The notes below the pieces were generated by a model. That model was not told the origin of the DNA. It saw nothing but the letters and a program-made list of their open reading frames with translations, and made no database searches. The position numbers and the translations under genes were made by a program. A DNA stretch of 64,000 nucleotides from Neoarius graeffei (lineage: Eukaryota; Chordata; Actinopteri; Siluriformes; Ariidae): NCBI RefSeq assembly GCF_027579695.1, contig NC_083577.1:56140283-56204282 (forward strand). Direction: 5' to 3'. Shown in pieces: positions 10,727 through 22,943 of the stretch (within the stretch, counting starts at the first letter, position 1; each line of letters opens with the position of its first letter).

Positions 10727-10865
10727 CTTTAATTGTGAGATGCTCTTCATTAAAAAATAAAATAAATAAAATAAATAAGTACTACTAATAATAATAATGG
10801 TGCTGGCACAAAACAATAACGGAAATGTACATTTTTTTAAAATGAAGAGCATCTCACAATTAAAG
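10727..10865. repeat. Perfect 25-bp inverted repeat around an AT-rich loop
   Basis: The left arm 10727-10751 begins CTTTAATTGTGAGATGC. The right arm 10841-10865 is its exact reverse complement. The 89-bp loop contains (AAAT)n and (AAT)n runs. No clear target duplication is visible. Confidence 0.85.
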
Positions 10866-11885
10866 TTGCTGATCTAAACATGACATTCTACAATTTCATA
10901 TATTATATAATCCTTCATTGAGTGACACATTATGATCCATTTAATTTGCACTTTTCCTTGACCAGTTGTTGACAAAGTTACATCTGTGTAATCAGTATAT
11001 TATAGCTGATGTTTAATTTAATACAAATGAGAGAAAAATTTAAGTGGATCTGGAAGTTGAATTAAGTGACACCTGCCAGGGGGTTGAGGAAAGTACTTGT
11101 CTGTGTGTACTGAAGGAGAAAATAAGAGAGACTGTGGGTGAATAAATGTGTGAATATTTTACAGAGACAGCTGCCCTGTCTTGAAAAGAATCTGTGAGAG
11201 GGACCAGGCCTGTGGAATTACACTAAGCTATGCCAGTTTTTCTGTAAGTCCTTTAATTAATAGGCTCATTACCTTTCAATCTAACCTTGTTCCCTCTCTA
11301 CAGGATCTGAAAAAGACTCGTCTGTGTGAAGAATACAGCTGTTGGACTGCTAGCAAAATGGTTCACTGATGCTGTACAATGGATGCCACTGTAAGCAGGA
11401 GCCCAAACAATAAGGAGAGACAGAAAAGATGCATATTAAATTCATTCTCCTTTTCCAGTAAGCCACAGAAAGCCACAGAAAGGCCATTATCTCTCCATCT
11501 TCATTGTCCAAGCTGTGTCAGGCTCGATGATGAGATGCAGGTCCATCTACATTCTGGGTGCACGGGAAATTACAGCACCCTGATGATTCTTATGGACAGG
11601 GAAATGGTGATGGGCCCGGAGGTGTATTTTGAGGGCCCCTTTTACAAACATTATTGATGGGATTAATTTTTGTATCCTAATGATCACCTAGAAGAAGTCT
11701 CATTACAGCACAGATTGTACTGAATTATTTATTACAGGGTGCCTGTTTTCAGCTGTTTATCAGCGATGACCAAGAATGACCTATACAGAGAGATAAAGCA
11801 GTTTTGCATATATTAGATTGAATCTGGCAATGAAAATGGGGAAGACAATGGCAGAAACAACATCCACAATGTAATCCCTGCCAGG
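10866..11885. other. No supported gene
   Basis: Unique sequence. A pyrimidine tract plus CTACAG at 11288-11303 looks like a splice acceptor, but the following frames show no known domain. Confidence 0.5.
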
Positions 11886-12071
11886 TTTTTTTTTTTTTTT
11901 TTTAGATATTTTTTTGGGCTTTTTGCACCTTTATTGGATAGGACAGTGTAGAGACAGGAAATGAGCGGGAGAGAGACGGGAAGGGATCGGGAAATGACCT
12001 CGGGCCGGAATCGAACCCGGGTCGCCCGCATTCATGGTATGGCGCCTTAACCACCTGAGCCACGACGCCCC
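11886..12071 (-). mobile_element. tRNA-derived SINE (second type) with poly-A tail and target duplication
   Basis: On the minus strand the copy starts at 12071 with a tRNA-like head. It has an A box (TGGCTCAGGTGG) and, after GCGGGCGACCC, a B box GGTTCGATTCC. A short body (CCCGATCCCTTCCCGTCTC...CCAATAAAGGTGCAAAAAGCCC) ends in poly-A (plus-strand T run at 11886-11904). The 10-bp duplication CCCTGCCAGG at 11876-11885 and 12072-12081 flanks it. Unlike the abundant SINE of this window it has a true A tail. Confidence 0.9.
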
Positions 12072-12081
12072 CCCTGCCAGG

Positions 12082-13931
12082 TTTTTTAATTGTTTCACAT
12101 CATCACGCATGTATTGCCTTTCAGTATTTGTCTTTGAAAATGAAAGGGGAAATGGCTGTTAGTTTTATATCCTCATCTTGGCAAGCATTCTTGAAGGTTA
12201 AATCATACTGATCTTCTTATGAGCAGATGTTAATGATTACTGGCCTTTATTTCTTTCTCTTTTTTTTGTTTGCAATTTACACAAGTGCTAGTCTTAATTT
12301 ATGCTCTTTCTGTTGAGAAAGGGGGATATCTGAGCATCAGCCCTGTTTGGGCCACCCACATGTAACTGGGCTGTGAGAAGATCTGGAATGGCCAATACTC
12401 TATAGACAGATGGATTGCTGAGCTTCTTCAGCAGGCAGTTTTACTGGTGTGCCTTTTGATGCACTAGTCAGTGCTAAGACTGCTGGGTATTTGTCCTCAT
12501 TCAGCCTGCATTATGCTTGTTCGTGCGTAAACACATCCAACATGACTCACTTTGAAAAGTCAACAAAAGATGTGATCTTCCACATTAATTATGTTTGACC
12601 TCTGTTTGCATACATTCAGTGATTTTGCAATGAGCTTCTGACCAGCCACAATAAGATAACCGTTTACAAATGTAAATTCTTAGGACCTGAAAGAGAGGCC
12701 ATAGGTGCTTCTTTCAGTAAATGTTTAATATCATTAAGGGAATAGAACACCATAGTTTTCAACAATCATTTTCTTCATGCTGGTGTTATAAAGCTATCCT
12801 ATAAAATAATTGTTCAAACTCTATATCAGACATGAATATTTATAATAATTTATATTTCACATTTTTTTTCTTTAATTGGAAGATTGTTTCTGGAATTTAT
12901 GAAATCCACAGAACAACAAAAGAACTGCACGAAATGAAAATTAAATTCACAACATGTGTTATTTATGCTTCCTGTTACCAACTGGCCCTCAGGCAGTCAT
13001 GATGCTTGCAGGTTTAAAGTATTTGAGCTGGAAATTGAAAGCTATAATAATACCCCATTCTGAAATCCCTTAAAGCATGTTGGTTACTGGGAGAAAACAG
13101 CTTCTGACTGCAAATTTTAGTTGATTCTGTATGCTATGTTAAAATGACCCATACTCCATAAGTCTAAAATATTTAAAATAAAGTAGTTAGAACATTTACT
13201 GTTCTAACATTGTCGAAAACTACCTCAATAACTAAGGTATTTCGTATATTGAGTCTGATGCGCTGTGAGTTTCAGACTGAACACATATCAGTACAATCAT
13301 TCTGAATGCAATTTGAAATAAATGTAAACGAGAGTGGGCTCTCTGAAGGACAGACCCACTGAATAACTGAATGACTGAGTGAATGAGCTAATTAGCCTTT
13401 GCATAATGAAGGTTAATAATTTTGTTTCTAATATTCTGGTTATGCAAACCTACTGAATAGGACACACTAGAAAAATAAAGTGGAACCATGGTGACATAAA
13501 GGCTCACACTGCAGTCTAATTGCTTTTCAACAGCATTTCTGTTTAGAGTTCATTCATCTATACATTTCTGTTAACATATTAGCTATACCTTCATGAGAAA
13601 ACACATAGGATGAATGTTTTGTTCTGATTTGTGCATAAGAATTTCTGCAAAGATGGTGTGAGATGCTGCACCCATGAGAACTGATCAAAAATTATTTCTG
13701 TATATACCATAGTTCTGTATGTACTATAGGTATAGTTGGTAATTTAAAAATATTTGATACAAAAACTCAAGTTAAACTATAATCTGTTATTTCATCTGTA
13801 CAGAAAAATCACACAAATGTTACATGTGAATAATCATATGATTCAAATGTGAAATTTATATATATGTGGCTTTAACAATTCACATTTTTTCTCACGTTTC
13901 ATTTTTTTCAAATGTAATGTTTACATGATTC
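12082..13931. other. No gene seen
   Basis: Long unique AT-rich stretch. No domain, RNA or repeat was recognised. Confidence 0.55.
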
Positions 13932-15357
13932 CCCTTATCAAAAAGAAGTATACTTCAAGTTCATTTTATTAAGTATACTTAAGTAAAGTTTAAGTATATT
14001 TCCTTAAGTATATTTTTGTCTACCAAGTATACTGATATCAATGTACTTACAGTAGACTTGTAAATAAACTAATCTTATAGTTCTTGGGACTAAATTGGCC
14101 CACTTTTAGTTTATAAAAAGTATATTTTAAGTCTAAGAGAAGTACATTCTGAGTATACAACTAGTATTCTTTATTTTGTACTGCAAGTATACCACAAGTA
14201 AACTTATATAATAAAAGTTTACTAGTTATATAGTTGTAGTCCACTCTTTAGTTGACAAAAGCATACTTCATAGTATACTGGAAATATACCATGAGTTTAC
14301 TTGTTTTATACTTCTAGTCCACTTTTTAGTTTACTAAAGTATACTTTGTAGTATACTGGAAATATATTATTGGTTTACTTGTTACACACTTTTAGTCCAC
14401 TTTTTAGTTTATAAAAGTATACTTTATAGCATATTGGAAATATACTATTAGTTACTGGTTATATACATCTAGTCTACTTTTCAGTTTTGAAGTATACTGC
14501 AATTACCCTTCTAGGTATACTGTTATTTTCTAGCCCTAACCCTTACCTCATGCACACTACCAGTAGACAACTTAAGTGTTTTGTACCTCAAGTTACAATT
14601 AAGTTATAAAGGTAAGAATTCGCAAAATAACAACAGATACTCAGGATTAAGAACATATTAATTTTCTTTAAAAATCAAAATTTAAAGCAACATTGTATTA
14701 AATGCCAAAGTATAAAAACATGGCAGTGACAACTGAAATTGACATCTAAGCTCTAAAAAAAATGAAATAATAAAAAAAAAAAATTTAATTATCCCACTCA
14801 GGAGAAAAATAACTCCCAAAAAACACCTTATATGGAACCACAGACATACCTAAGAGTCAACAATATTGTCTAACCCAGCAAAGAGCAGTGACAGAACTAG
14901 TGCAAAGGTGGAAGAAATATTGCAAACATCTGAACTATGAAATGTTTGAACTACAAGTTATTTGCCATTGTACATGTAGGTTTAAAAGATGGGATTTAAA
15001 ACATGCTGCCATATATCACAAAGAAGCCAATATGTGTGAAAAAGTAGTATTTTATAGGCTACTATCAAAAGGATAAGCACAACTACAGGGCAAGTACACT
15101 TAAACATAAGACACAAATATTTTAATACTTTATTACACTTTTGTTAAGTATACCTTGGTCAAAAGTTTAGGTATAAGCTTAATATACTTAGACTTTTCTA
15201 TATACTTTTCAGTATAAGCCAAGCATACTTATGTATAACTTTATTAAGTATATCTCCGATAAGTAAATAAAAAGTAAACTGAAAGCATACTCTCTTATTT
15301 TTAGTTTAAAAGAAGTATACTAGAAGCACACTTGAATAAACTTCTTTTTTGTAAGGG
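13932..15357. mobile_element. 1.4-kb non-autonomous element rich in AGTATACT palindromes
   Basis: Imperfect inverted termini are CCCTTATCAAAAAGAAGT at 13932 and ACTTCTTTTTTGTAAGGG ending at 15357. Both subterminal regions are packed with the palindrome AGTATACT and its variants. A ~75-bp unit (AGTCCACTTTTTAGTTTA...AGTATACT...GGAAATATA) is tandemly repeated about four times between 14230 and 14500. The middle (about 14580-15090) is unique and carries only a 62-codon frame with no known domain. No target duplication could be fixed, so the superfamily is open. Confidence 0.7.
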
Positions 15358-17778
15358 TCACTTATTTTCAGATTGTTATTTTTTCCAATGTAGTATATGT
15401 GAATTTAAAGAGAAAAACAAACATGATTCATTAATTTCCATATGTTCATTGTTCACATGTTTACTCGAAGGCACATGCACAATTTCATGACACTCACGTG
15501 TGAAAATCATATAATAACAACATGAGAAGTGGATATGTTTTTTGGGTTTTTTTTCCATAAGGGCAGAACAACTCAACCATGGCACTTAATTTGCTATAAA
15601 GCAGATTTAACATTAGTAAATTCAAGAAATTCCTCTTCAAGTAGGATGACCTGTGTCATTTTTATACATCAAGAAAATCCCCCAACAGGCTCTAATATTC
15701 AGATGCTATGGAAAGCCTTGATTGACTGGATCAGGTATATTAAATTAGAGCTACAACTAAACTCAGGAATTTATGTGTTCAGAGGTACATCAGGAAAGAC
15801 ATGGTTTGGAATTTACAATCATTTTTCAATCTGAAAAATCGTGAGGTAATTAATAAGATAAAAAAAATTTGCCCATTGTAACTGAGTTTATTTGGAATTT
15901 TTATTGGCTCAAAGATTAGTACTAGATGGACCCTCCAATTTCTGTTATGCTTCATTTCATTTGAAAGAGATTTATTTATTAATTAATTTGTTTTTTTTTT
16001 ATTTATTTTTTACCTGTGGTTTCACTTGTGGCATGCTTGCAAATTAATAAAAAGAATAACTGCACAGAAATCCTCAGGAATTTCCCATGATCCATTTGTT
16101 GAACCTGGAATGAGTGGTTTATACATTATATCACATATACTGTATGATTTATATATTACATCACATCTGGTTGTCTTGACTTGACTACTACTTATTAAAT
16201 AACTTGTATGACTAAAAACCCTCATGGATAGTTATCTACCCGCTCTCTGTTTTTACACTTTGATACCACAAAACCTTTCTATCCAGATAGTCGGCAGCCG
16301 TAGTGTTTGTTTACTCTAAAGCACTCAGGTTGCTTGCCGCTTTACTGCCTTCACTCATGGATTACTTACGACATCTGAAAATGTTGTGTTTTAAAGATTA
16401 TGCTTCTGTAAAAATGCAGAAAATAACTGACTATAAGCTGCAGTTAAATCTACATGCTGCATTACTTGGACATGCTTTGCAAAAATACTTTGCATTCACC
16501 ATTCCTGACACTCAATTTTCCTGTTGACTCACTTGAAGACAGTCCTTTCAACTGTTATCTAACAGTGAAGAAATTCCAGCAGGGGAAAAACTTCAGCAAG
16601 GCATCCAAAGCTCCAGAGCCTGAATCTGAGATGTGAGTTGAGGCTGTAAATAAAAGGCATTCCTGGTGGGGTGATCGTCTTCTCATAAAGCCTAATAGAA
16701 AGGCTGGCGTGCATTTGCGCTAGGGTTTAGTGTATGTAGTAAAACACGCAGCAGCAGGCTGTAAATGTGGAGTAATGAGATGGATGAATAATGGCTTCCT
16801 CTCTAGCAGTATCTGCAGCTGAGGGGCTGTAGCACACTGTATGGGTGTGCACACAAAACTCACTACTTCTGCTTTTAACACCTGCCTTGACAGGCAAATT
16901 CAGCAACTCAGTTATGGCCCTTCATTTGGACAGCGTGGCCCGTGTTTAGCTTGAGGCCAGAGTTTTAGAGGCCATTGTCCTCTTGCACCTGCTCTATGAA
17001 GCCTTGCAGGGATTGTTTGCCCCAATTTTTGTCGTCTTTCATTACTCAAATCCATTATATCCCAGTCCTCACCAACAGCGGGGGATTGGCGGGCCTGATT
17101 GCTGAGATGATTTGTTTTCACTGGCAGCCCAGAGTGGGTCTGCAGTAAGTTCTCCACAGAGCCCGAGATAAAGAATTTAGATGAATATCAGGACATAGTA
17201 CTGCATGTACTAGTATATGTCACTGATGTGAAGAAATCATTCACATATGGTGCTCTTTAGCTATTTTCTGTCAGTTTGAAGCATTAATCCTTTATAAACA
17301 AGTCTTAGTTTTTCTTAATATGAATAAATAAGACTTAAATAAGTCTTAATATTGATGTTCATCTTTGCATTTGGCAATCTTTTAAGACACTGAGCTAAAG
17401 CATTATTATGATTAATTAAAATAAAGTCTGGACCTTGAACACATGATTACTGCCTATCTACCTTTTCAAAACAGATTATGTCACTTCCTGACTTAATGTT
17501 GCTGTTCTTTATGGTGAAGAAAAGAAGGGTTGATGTTTATTGCACACAAGCCTGCTTCAGGCTATTGAATTCCCTATAGAATCATCTCACTCATTGTGCC
17601 CACAGTTTTCCCCAAGCCATGAAGTGTAAATGAATAATATGCCATGGTATCTGGGTCTATGGGAGAGAAGATGTGAGGAGATTTTAATTCTGTCCTCACA
17701 CTTTCACTCGCTCTGGCAGGTTTCTACAAGCCAAGAGTTCAAGGGTGCTTCTCACTGTTGGAAAGCGAGATGAGCTTT
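15358..17778. other. No supported gene
   Basis: Unique sequence. The part at 16640-17170 has more balanced composition than its surroundings and no recognised repeat, so it could hold conserved non-coding sequence. Its open frames (for example minus 16912-17157) show no domain. Confidence 0.5.
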
Positions 17779-17779
<1 letters not shown>

Positions 17780-17818
<39 letters not shown>

Positions 17819-17824
17819 CGCGCG
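17780..17824. repeat. (GT)n(GC)n microsatellite
   Basis: A GT run passes directly into a GC run, an alternating purine-pyrimidine tract able to form Z-DNA. Confidence 0.95.
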
Positions 17825-19548
17825 TTATACTGGGGTGGTGCTCTGCTTGGGTTGGTGTATCATTAAAGTCTTCCTAGAGAGGCTCTCAAATCCCTCTAAT
17901 CCATGTTAAAGCATTCTTCCAGCAAAAATTTAGTGCAGTCCTTAACTTGTAATGTCTCATTCCTTTATTATTTGTGTGAGCACTTGTCAACTGTGCAGTT
18001 ATGGAGTGTTGATTAAGGATTGTGGGTGGTGAGTTTCTGACAGTGTCTGCAAACTAGTAAAGAGAGAGTGAGAAAAGTGTGCTTGTCTGTAGGAGTGTGC
18101 AGGCTAAAGAGAGAAAGACACAGTGAGACAGAATTGATGAAGATGAACCGGTTGGCAGTGCGCTAGGTGGGGAGTCTGTGGCTCAGAGGCTTGAGGATTC
18201 TATAGACAAATACAATGCAAATAGGATTTTACACCATGTTGTCAGGAGGAGCTTGGCACTCCAATCTGGCAGGCCCTCAGTGGGAACTGGAGGCTAACAA
18301 TAGCAAAGAGCGCTTTTTGCATAAAGAGCCACATATATTAGCCAAAACGGCAGGGCTGTGGGTTCACTGGAACTCAGCTGAACTACTCTGATGAGTTTCA
18401 CCTAAAGTACCTCACTTTTCAGTGCTTTATACAAATATTTGTACAAAGCGCTAAACATTTGGGAAAGTGAAGTGCAGAAGACAATAGTTTTCTGTCATAA
18501 TAGTGTGATAATAGCCGATGTAAGTGTGTGAGCCCCTGAAATTAAGGAAATACTTATCAAATGGAATGTCTGAATTTTATTTACCCCAAAAAGCAATTTA
18601 GATTTTTTTCTAATGCATTGAAAACACTGAAAGCCCAATAACCTTAATGTTTATGTGTCTTTTCAGGAAATTAATTGAGGTCTGAAACTGTCAATCAAGT
18701 TCCTATAGCGGGCTGTGTCGCTGAACAAATATTATACTTGGATTACGTTGTTGGAGAAGAGAAAACACTGTAGGATGGCTTCATTTAAGATGGTCTTTTT
18801 GTAAGATAAGTACATAAATGACCTCAAACCTCTGGGAAACACCACTTCAGCATCCAGGAATTTAATCATTTGTTCTTAGCTGATACTGGAAAACAGCCAT
18901 TGTATTTGAAATCAGTTCACTTTTATTTTATGTACTTCCATTTCACAGGTATTGCTCAATATAGAAAATTACCAAGCTGTAGATGGCTTAGTTTGAATTA
19001 ATTACAAAATGTCTGTAGTGGAACTGTTTGTCTGTTATTGAGGTAAAAAGGTGACCATAAACTCTCCCGAGACCTAGAAGTTATAAAGGGAAATGAGCAG
19101 CAACTCTGGTGCTCCAGGTCTGCAGGAAACCCTACGAGGGCAATCAGCAGGATTAATTCCCAATGTTAATCACCACAGTACCAAGATAAACAAACTTACC
19201 AAAATATGAGCATGACTTCACAAACCTACTGAATTCATACAGTAAAAAACAAACCTTTTTATGGTATAAATTCAATTTTTTGAATATATTGTTAATGGAC
19301 TGTAATATAATTAACCCTTTAGGAATTATAAAAAGCTGTTTATAATCAGAATTTTTGGTCAAAATATTAAGCTGAGCTCTAGTGGAGAGCAGTCACTAGA
19401 GGGGTTATGGTTAACACTGGACATGCTGTGGAAAATCTGCTTGATTTCTGTTCTCCAGTGAACCTGAGTAATACCCAAGGATGAAAAGGTGGGCGTTTAG
19501 ACTCAGTGTTCTGTCTTCATGATGAGATTTCAGCATCATATACTGTGA
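17825..19548. other. No gene seen
   Basis: Unique AT-rich sequence without recognised features. Confidence 0.55.
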
Positions 19549-20544
19549 GTGGCACGGTGGTGTAGTGGTAGGCACTGTCACCTCACAGCAAGAAGGTTAT
19601 GGGTTCAAGCCCAATAGCTGACAGGGGCCTTTCTGTGTGGAGTTTGCATGTTCTCCCTGTGTCTGTGTGGGTTTCCTCCGGGTGCTCCGGTTTCCCCTAC
19701 AGTCCAAAGACATGCAAGTTAGGTGTGAATGGTTGTTTGTCTCTATGTGTCAGCCTTGTGATGATTTGGCAACTTGTCCAGAGTGTAACCTGCCTCTAGC
19801 CCATATGGCCCTTTTCCACTACCCTTTTTCAGCTCACTTCAGCTCGCTTCAGCTCACTTCAGCCCGACACGGCTCGCGTTTCGACTACTTCAGAACAGCA
19901 CGACTCAGCTCGCTTCAGCCCTGCTTAGCACCCAAAACTCGCACGGTTTTGGAGTAGGGCTGAAGTGAGCTGAGTGAGGCTGGGGGCGTGAGCAGACACT
20001 CCCCTGTGTACTGATTGGTGAGGAGGAGTGTCCTCACATGCCCACACACGCCCCGCGAGCACGCTGGGATCTGTAAACACCGTAAACCCAGAAGAAGAAG
20101 AATTACGAATTACGAGAATTTCTGAAGCCTTATGCGCCTCGTCTCATCTATACGCTCTTGCCAGTATCTGTTGGCGTTGTCGGTGACAACAAGCCACAGA
20201 ACCAAGACCAGCAACACTAATGACTCCATGTCCTCCATGTTTATTGTTTACTCTCTGGGTCGTGAGACTACCGCTTAAAAGGTCACTGATGTCACTGTTT
20301 GCGCCGCTTAACGACATCACGTGACGTCCACCCACTTTCGCTAACTCCACCCAATGTGTCCACCCACTTCCAGCCAGCACGGTTCAGCATGGTTGTAGTC
20401 GAAATGCAACTCCAACAGCCCCACTCAGCACGGCACGGCTCAGCCCAACTCAGCCGCATTGGTAGTGGAAAAGCGGCAATAGTCAGCTGGGATAGGCTTG
20501 CCCATGACCCTGCATAGGATAAGCGGTTACAGATAATGGATGGA
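19549..20544 (+). mobile_element. tRNA-derived SINE split by a 673-bp element
   Basis: The head GGCACGGTGGTGTAGTGGTAG and body run to 19802, and the tail resumes at 20482 with GTCAGCTGGGATAGGC. Short matching flanks (ATACTGT on each side) suggest the original target duplication. The element at 19806-20478 lies between, duplicating ATA. Confidence 0.8.
19806..20478. mobile_element. 673-bp terminal-inverted-repeat element, 3-bp target duplication
   Basis: The ends TGGCCCTTTTCCACTACC and GGTAGTGGAAAAGCGGCA are inverted repeats. ATA is duplicated at 19803-19805 and 20479-20481, as judged against intact SINE copies. Subterminal tracts repeat CAGCTCRCTTCAGC, so the element is partly self-complementary. 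A 3-bp duplication fits PIF/Harbinger or CACTA-like groups. No transposase was found; the 78-codon minus frame at 20144-20380 shows no domain. Confidence 0.75.
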
Positions 20545-20548
20545 TAAT

Positions 20549-21567
20549 ATACTGTTTTGTCAGATTAAGTTAAACTCTGTTACTTAACACCATTGTAAAC
20601 TATGTGAGTTACTGAAATAAAGTACAATAAAATCAGAACCCAGCATATAGCAAAAGTATTATGTTTCAAAGCAGAGTCCTCTTAGTGAACCATTTTATTA
20701 TAATACATAAAAACCAAGGTACTTTTGCATACAGCTTAGAGAGCAATTAAATCCATAGATGCCTTGTTAATCACAGGCTTAATTGTCTATTTTATTGTGA
20801 CAGTTAATTTTAAACAGAATGAGATGATGTTTACAAGCTAATTAAGAGCATAGTCAATTAGAAATAGATTTATATTCAGGCAAAGTATATGGCTGGCCCT
20901 GGAAAAAAAAGGCTGTTTTGCAGCAGTTTGGGTGAGAAAAAAAGCATGTAGAAGGCCATGGTTTGTGTTATAACTTCAGCAGCACAACCTATGATAATCT
21001 TCAGCAAATACAATGTGGAAATTATAAAATAACATCCAATAAATTTGCTTACATTTCTCCACTTTTACATGGCTTACAATCTGTGCAGTTCCTTGTACAC
21101 ACGACAGCCGACTCGTTCACAAAAAATAAATAAATATTAAAAAATATATATTAAAAATCAAGTAGAGAGACCCTGAGTAGATTTCTATGTGACTAAGCAC
21201 AATGGTTAGTCCAGGCCAACCCAGCCACTCTCTTGGGATACATCCTGTTTTGAATTTAATGAAAGAGAGGAAAGCACCAAGCTGCACAGAGCACAAATGG
21301 GGCCCCAGAGAATCTCAAACCAATCTCATGGTCTTCAGTGATGGAGAGGAAAGCAGAGGTAGAACAGACAAGAATAGGGTAGTGATATAAAGGAGGGTGC
21401 TAGAAGTGTAAGGTATGCTGCTAGTTCATTAAGTCGCTCAGGACAGAAGACTCAAGTGGCAGTTCATCAGCCTCAATGCGTGTTCAAACACAGTCATTAA
21501 GGAGTCATAGCCACTATGGCTAGCCTATGCACAAACAGCAGGAAAACTCTTTTTTTGTGGACTGTAA
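20549..21567. other. No gene seen
   Basis: Unique AT-rich sequence. No supported feature. Confidence 0.55.
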
Positions 21568-21878
21568 GGCTACATCCACACGACAACGGCAACGAGATGT
21601 TATTTAAAAATATATCGCGTCCAAATGGGCAACAATCAGTAAAATATCAGGTCCATATGGCAACGCAACGCTTGCTGAAAACGATGCAATACACATGCCA
21701 CACCTCTAGGGGCGCTGTAAGACGGTCCCTTCGGAGACACCAGAACAATAGAAGAAGTAACGACGCATGCGCATAAATTATTATGCGCAAGACTTCATAT
21801 TAGCCACAAAGTCAGGAAAATCTGTTTGTAAAATTACATTATAATGACCAAATACAATGAAAAGTATTTTTCCAGTCT

Positions 21879-22263
21879 CACCTGTGAAAGGTAATCCCAT
21901 GTGATCTCGTTTGGACAGAAAACCTGTTGGTACAGTTAAACGCAGCTAATCTTTATTCTCCGCTTTGACCTTTCCAAAATGGTGGCGAGGATGACGTATG
22001 ATTCTACGCAGAAAGCGGCATCTTCAATGGTCCGGAATAAAGTGAATGATACACGTTGATGGAATTAATTTGTTGTTTCTCACATGTGAAAGGTAATCCC
22101 ATATGATCTCGTTTGGACGGTAAACCTGTTGGTACAGTTAAACGCAGCACATGAATCTTTATTCTCCGCTTTGACCTCTCCAATATGGCGGCGAGGATGA
22201 CGTATGATTCTACGCGGAAGGCGGCGTCTTTAATGGTCCGGAATAAATTGGATTAATTTGCTC
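21879..22263 (-). repeat. Tandem duplication of the THAP exon and 5' region
   Basis: Two ~190-200 bp units share GTGAAAGGTAATCCCAT, CCTGTTGGTACAGTTAAACG, CTTTATTCTCCGCTTTGACC and GAGGATGACGTATGATTCTA. The left unit keeps CTCACCTGTG, the splice-donor complement. The right unit keeps CACATG near the start codon. Confidence 0.85.
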
Positions 22264-22612
22264 CTCTACGCCCTTTTTAAGGAATGTATTGTCGGACTTA
22301 AATCAACATCTGAAGAGGTGAGATCGCTCCTTTTTTCCCCTATTTTTGCTGGTGGGATTGCACCATTACACAATAAATATTCACAGTGAAAATATTTTGT
22401 AAGCGCGTTTCATGAACCAAGTTATAGGATTTGTTGACAACTCGCATCGCAATGAGAAGATCATTGGCACTACTGGTGTTAAGAATCAGACCATTTCATA
22501 AATGAATATTTTGCTGTAGAGCTGCAGTGTTTGTACAATTGCATGTTTTTGCTTCACTGTTACTGTCACTATTCTGCTTCTTGCATTACTACTGTGAACT
22601 AACACTGAGCAT

Positions 22613-22640
22613 AATAATAATAATAATAATAATAATAATA
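22613..22640. repeat. (TAA)n microsatellite
   Basis: About nine TAA units inside copy 1 of the THAP element. Confidence 0.95.
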
Positions 22641-22943
22641 TCCAAGCTCGTGTTTCACTCTCACTAGTGCTCTGTAAGGCTTTTTCCTGGTGATATTCGT
22701 TACACTTCTACCTGGTGTGAAGCACTCACAGTCATGTGGTTGTGACGTCATCGTAAACAAATCCGTTCTACTCATCCAGACGACTTCACAACGGCAACGT
22801 TGCCAGATCTTTCCACTCTGGAACCCGTTCTCAAAAAGATTGCGTTTTGGGCACCCAAAACGCCGGTGCCGTGTGGACGCCAGGCCTAAACGATAAGCAA
22901 TTGTATCGGAGTCACCTGAATCCGTTGCCGTGTGGACAGGGCC

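Larger units (their letters stand above)
21568..22943 (-). mobile_element. THAP-exon DNA transposon, copy 1
   Basis: The termini GGCTACATCCACACGACAAC and CCGTGTGGACAGGGCC are inverted repeats around the core CCACACG. A second copy lies in opposite orientation at 58652-60040. The minus strand holds decayed versions of the THAP-like first exon seen in copy 2. Here that exon and its upstream region are tandemly duplicated (21879-22078 and 22079-22263). The flanks share GACTGTAA (21560-21567 and 22948-22955), with four extra bases on the right, so the target-duplication length is uncertain. No transposase core was recognised. Confidence 0.75.

Noticed and set aside
11181..11657. Possible host exon after a splice-acceptor-like tract at 11288-11303
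   Set aside because: No known domain, no matching donor or neighbouring exon, and ordinary sequence composition.
14090..14500. CRISPR-like regular repeats
   Set aside because: The repeats are ~75-bp diverged tandem units with no constant repeat/spacer structure, in a eukaryotic transposon context.
14888..15076. 62-codon frame in the centre of the AGTATACT element
   Set aside because: No recognisable domain; the length is within chance expectation for AT-rich sequence.
16912..17157. 81-codon minus frame
   Set aside because: No domain similarity, no supporting splice or start context; left as unique sequence.
20144..20380. 78-codon minus frame in the ATA-target element
   Set aside because: No similarity to a transposase; the element is otherwise non-coding.
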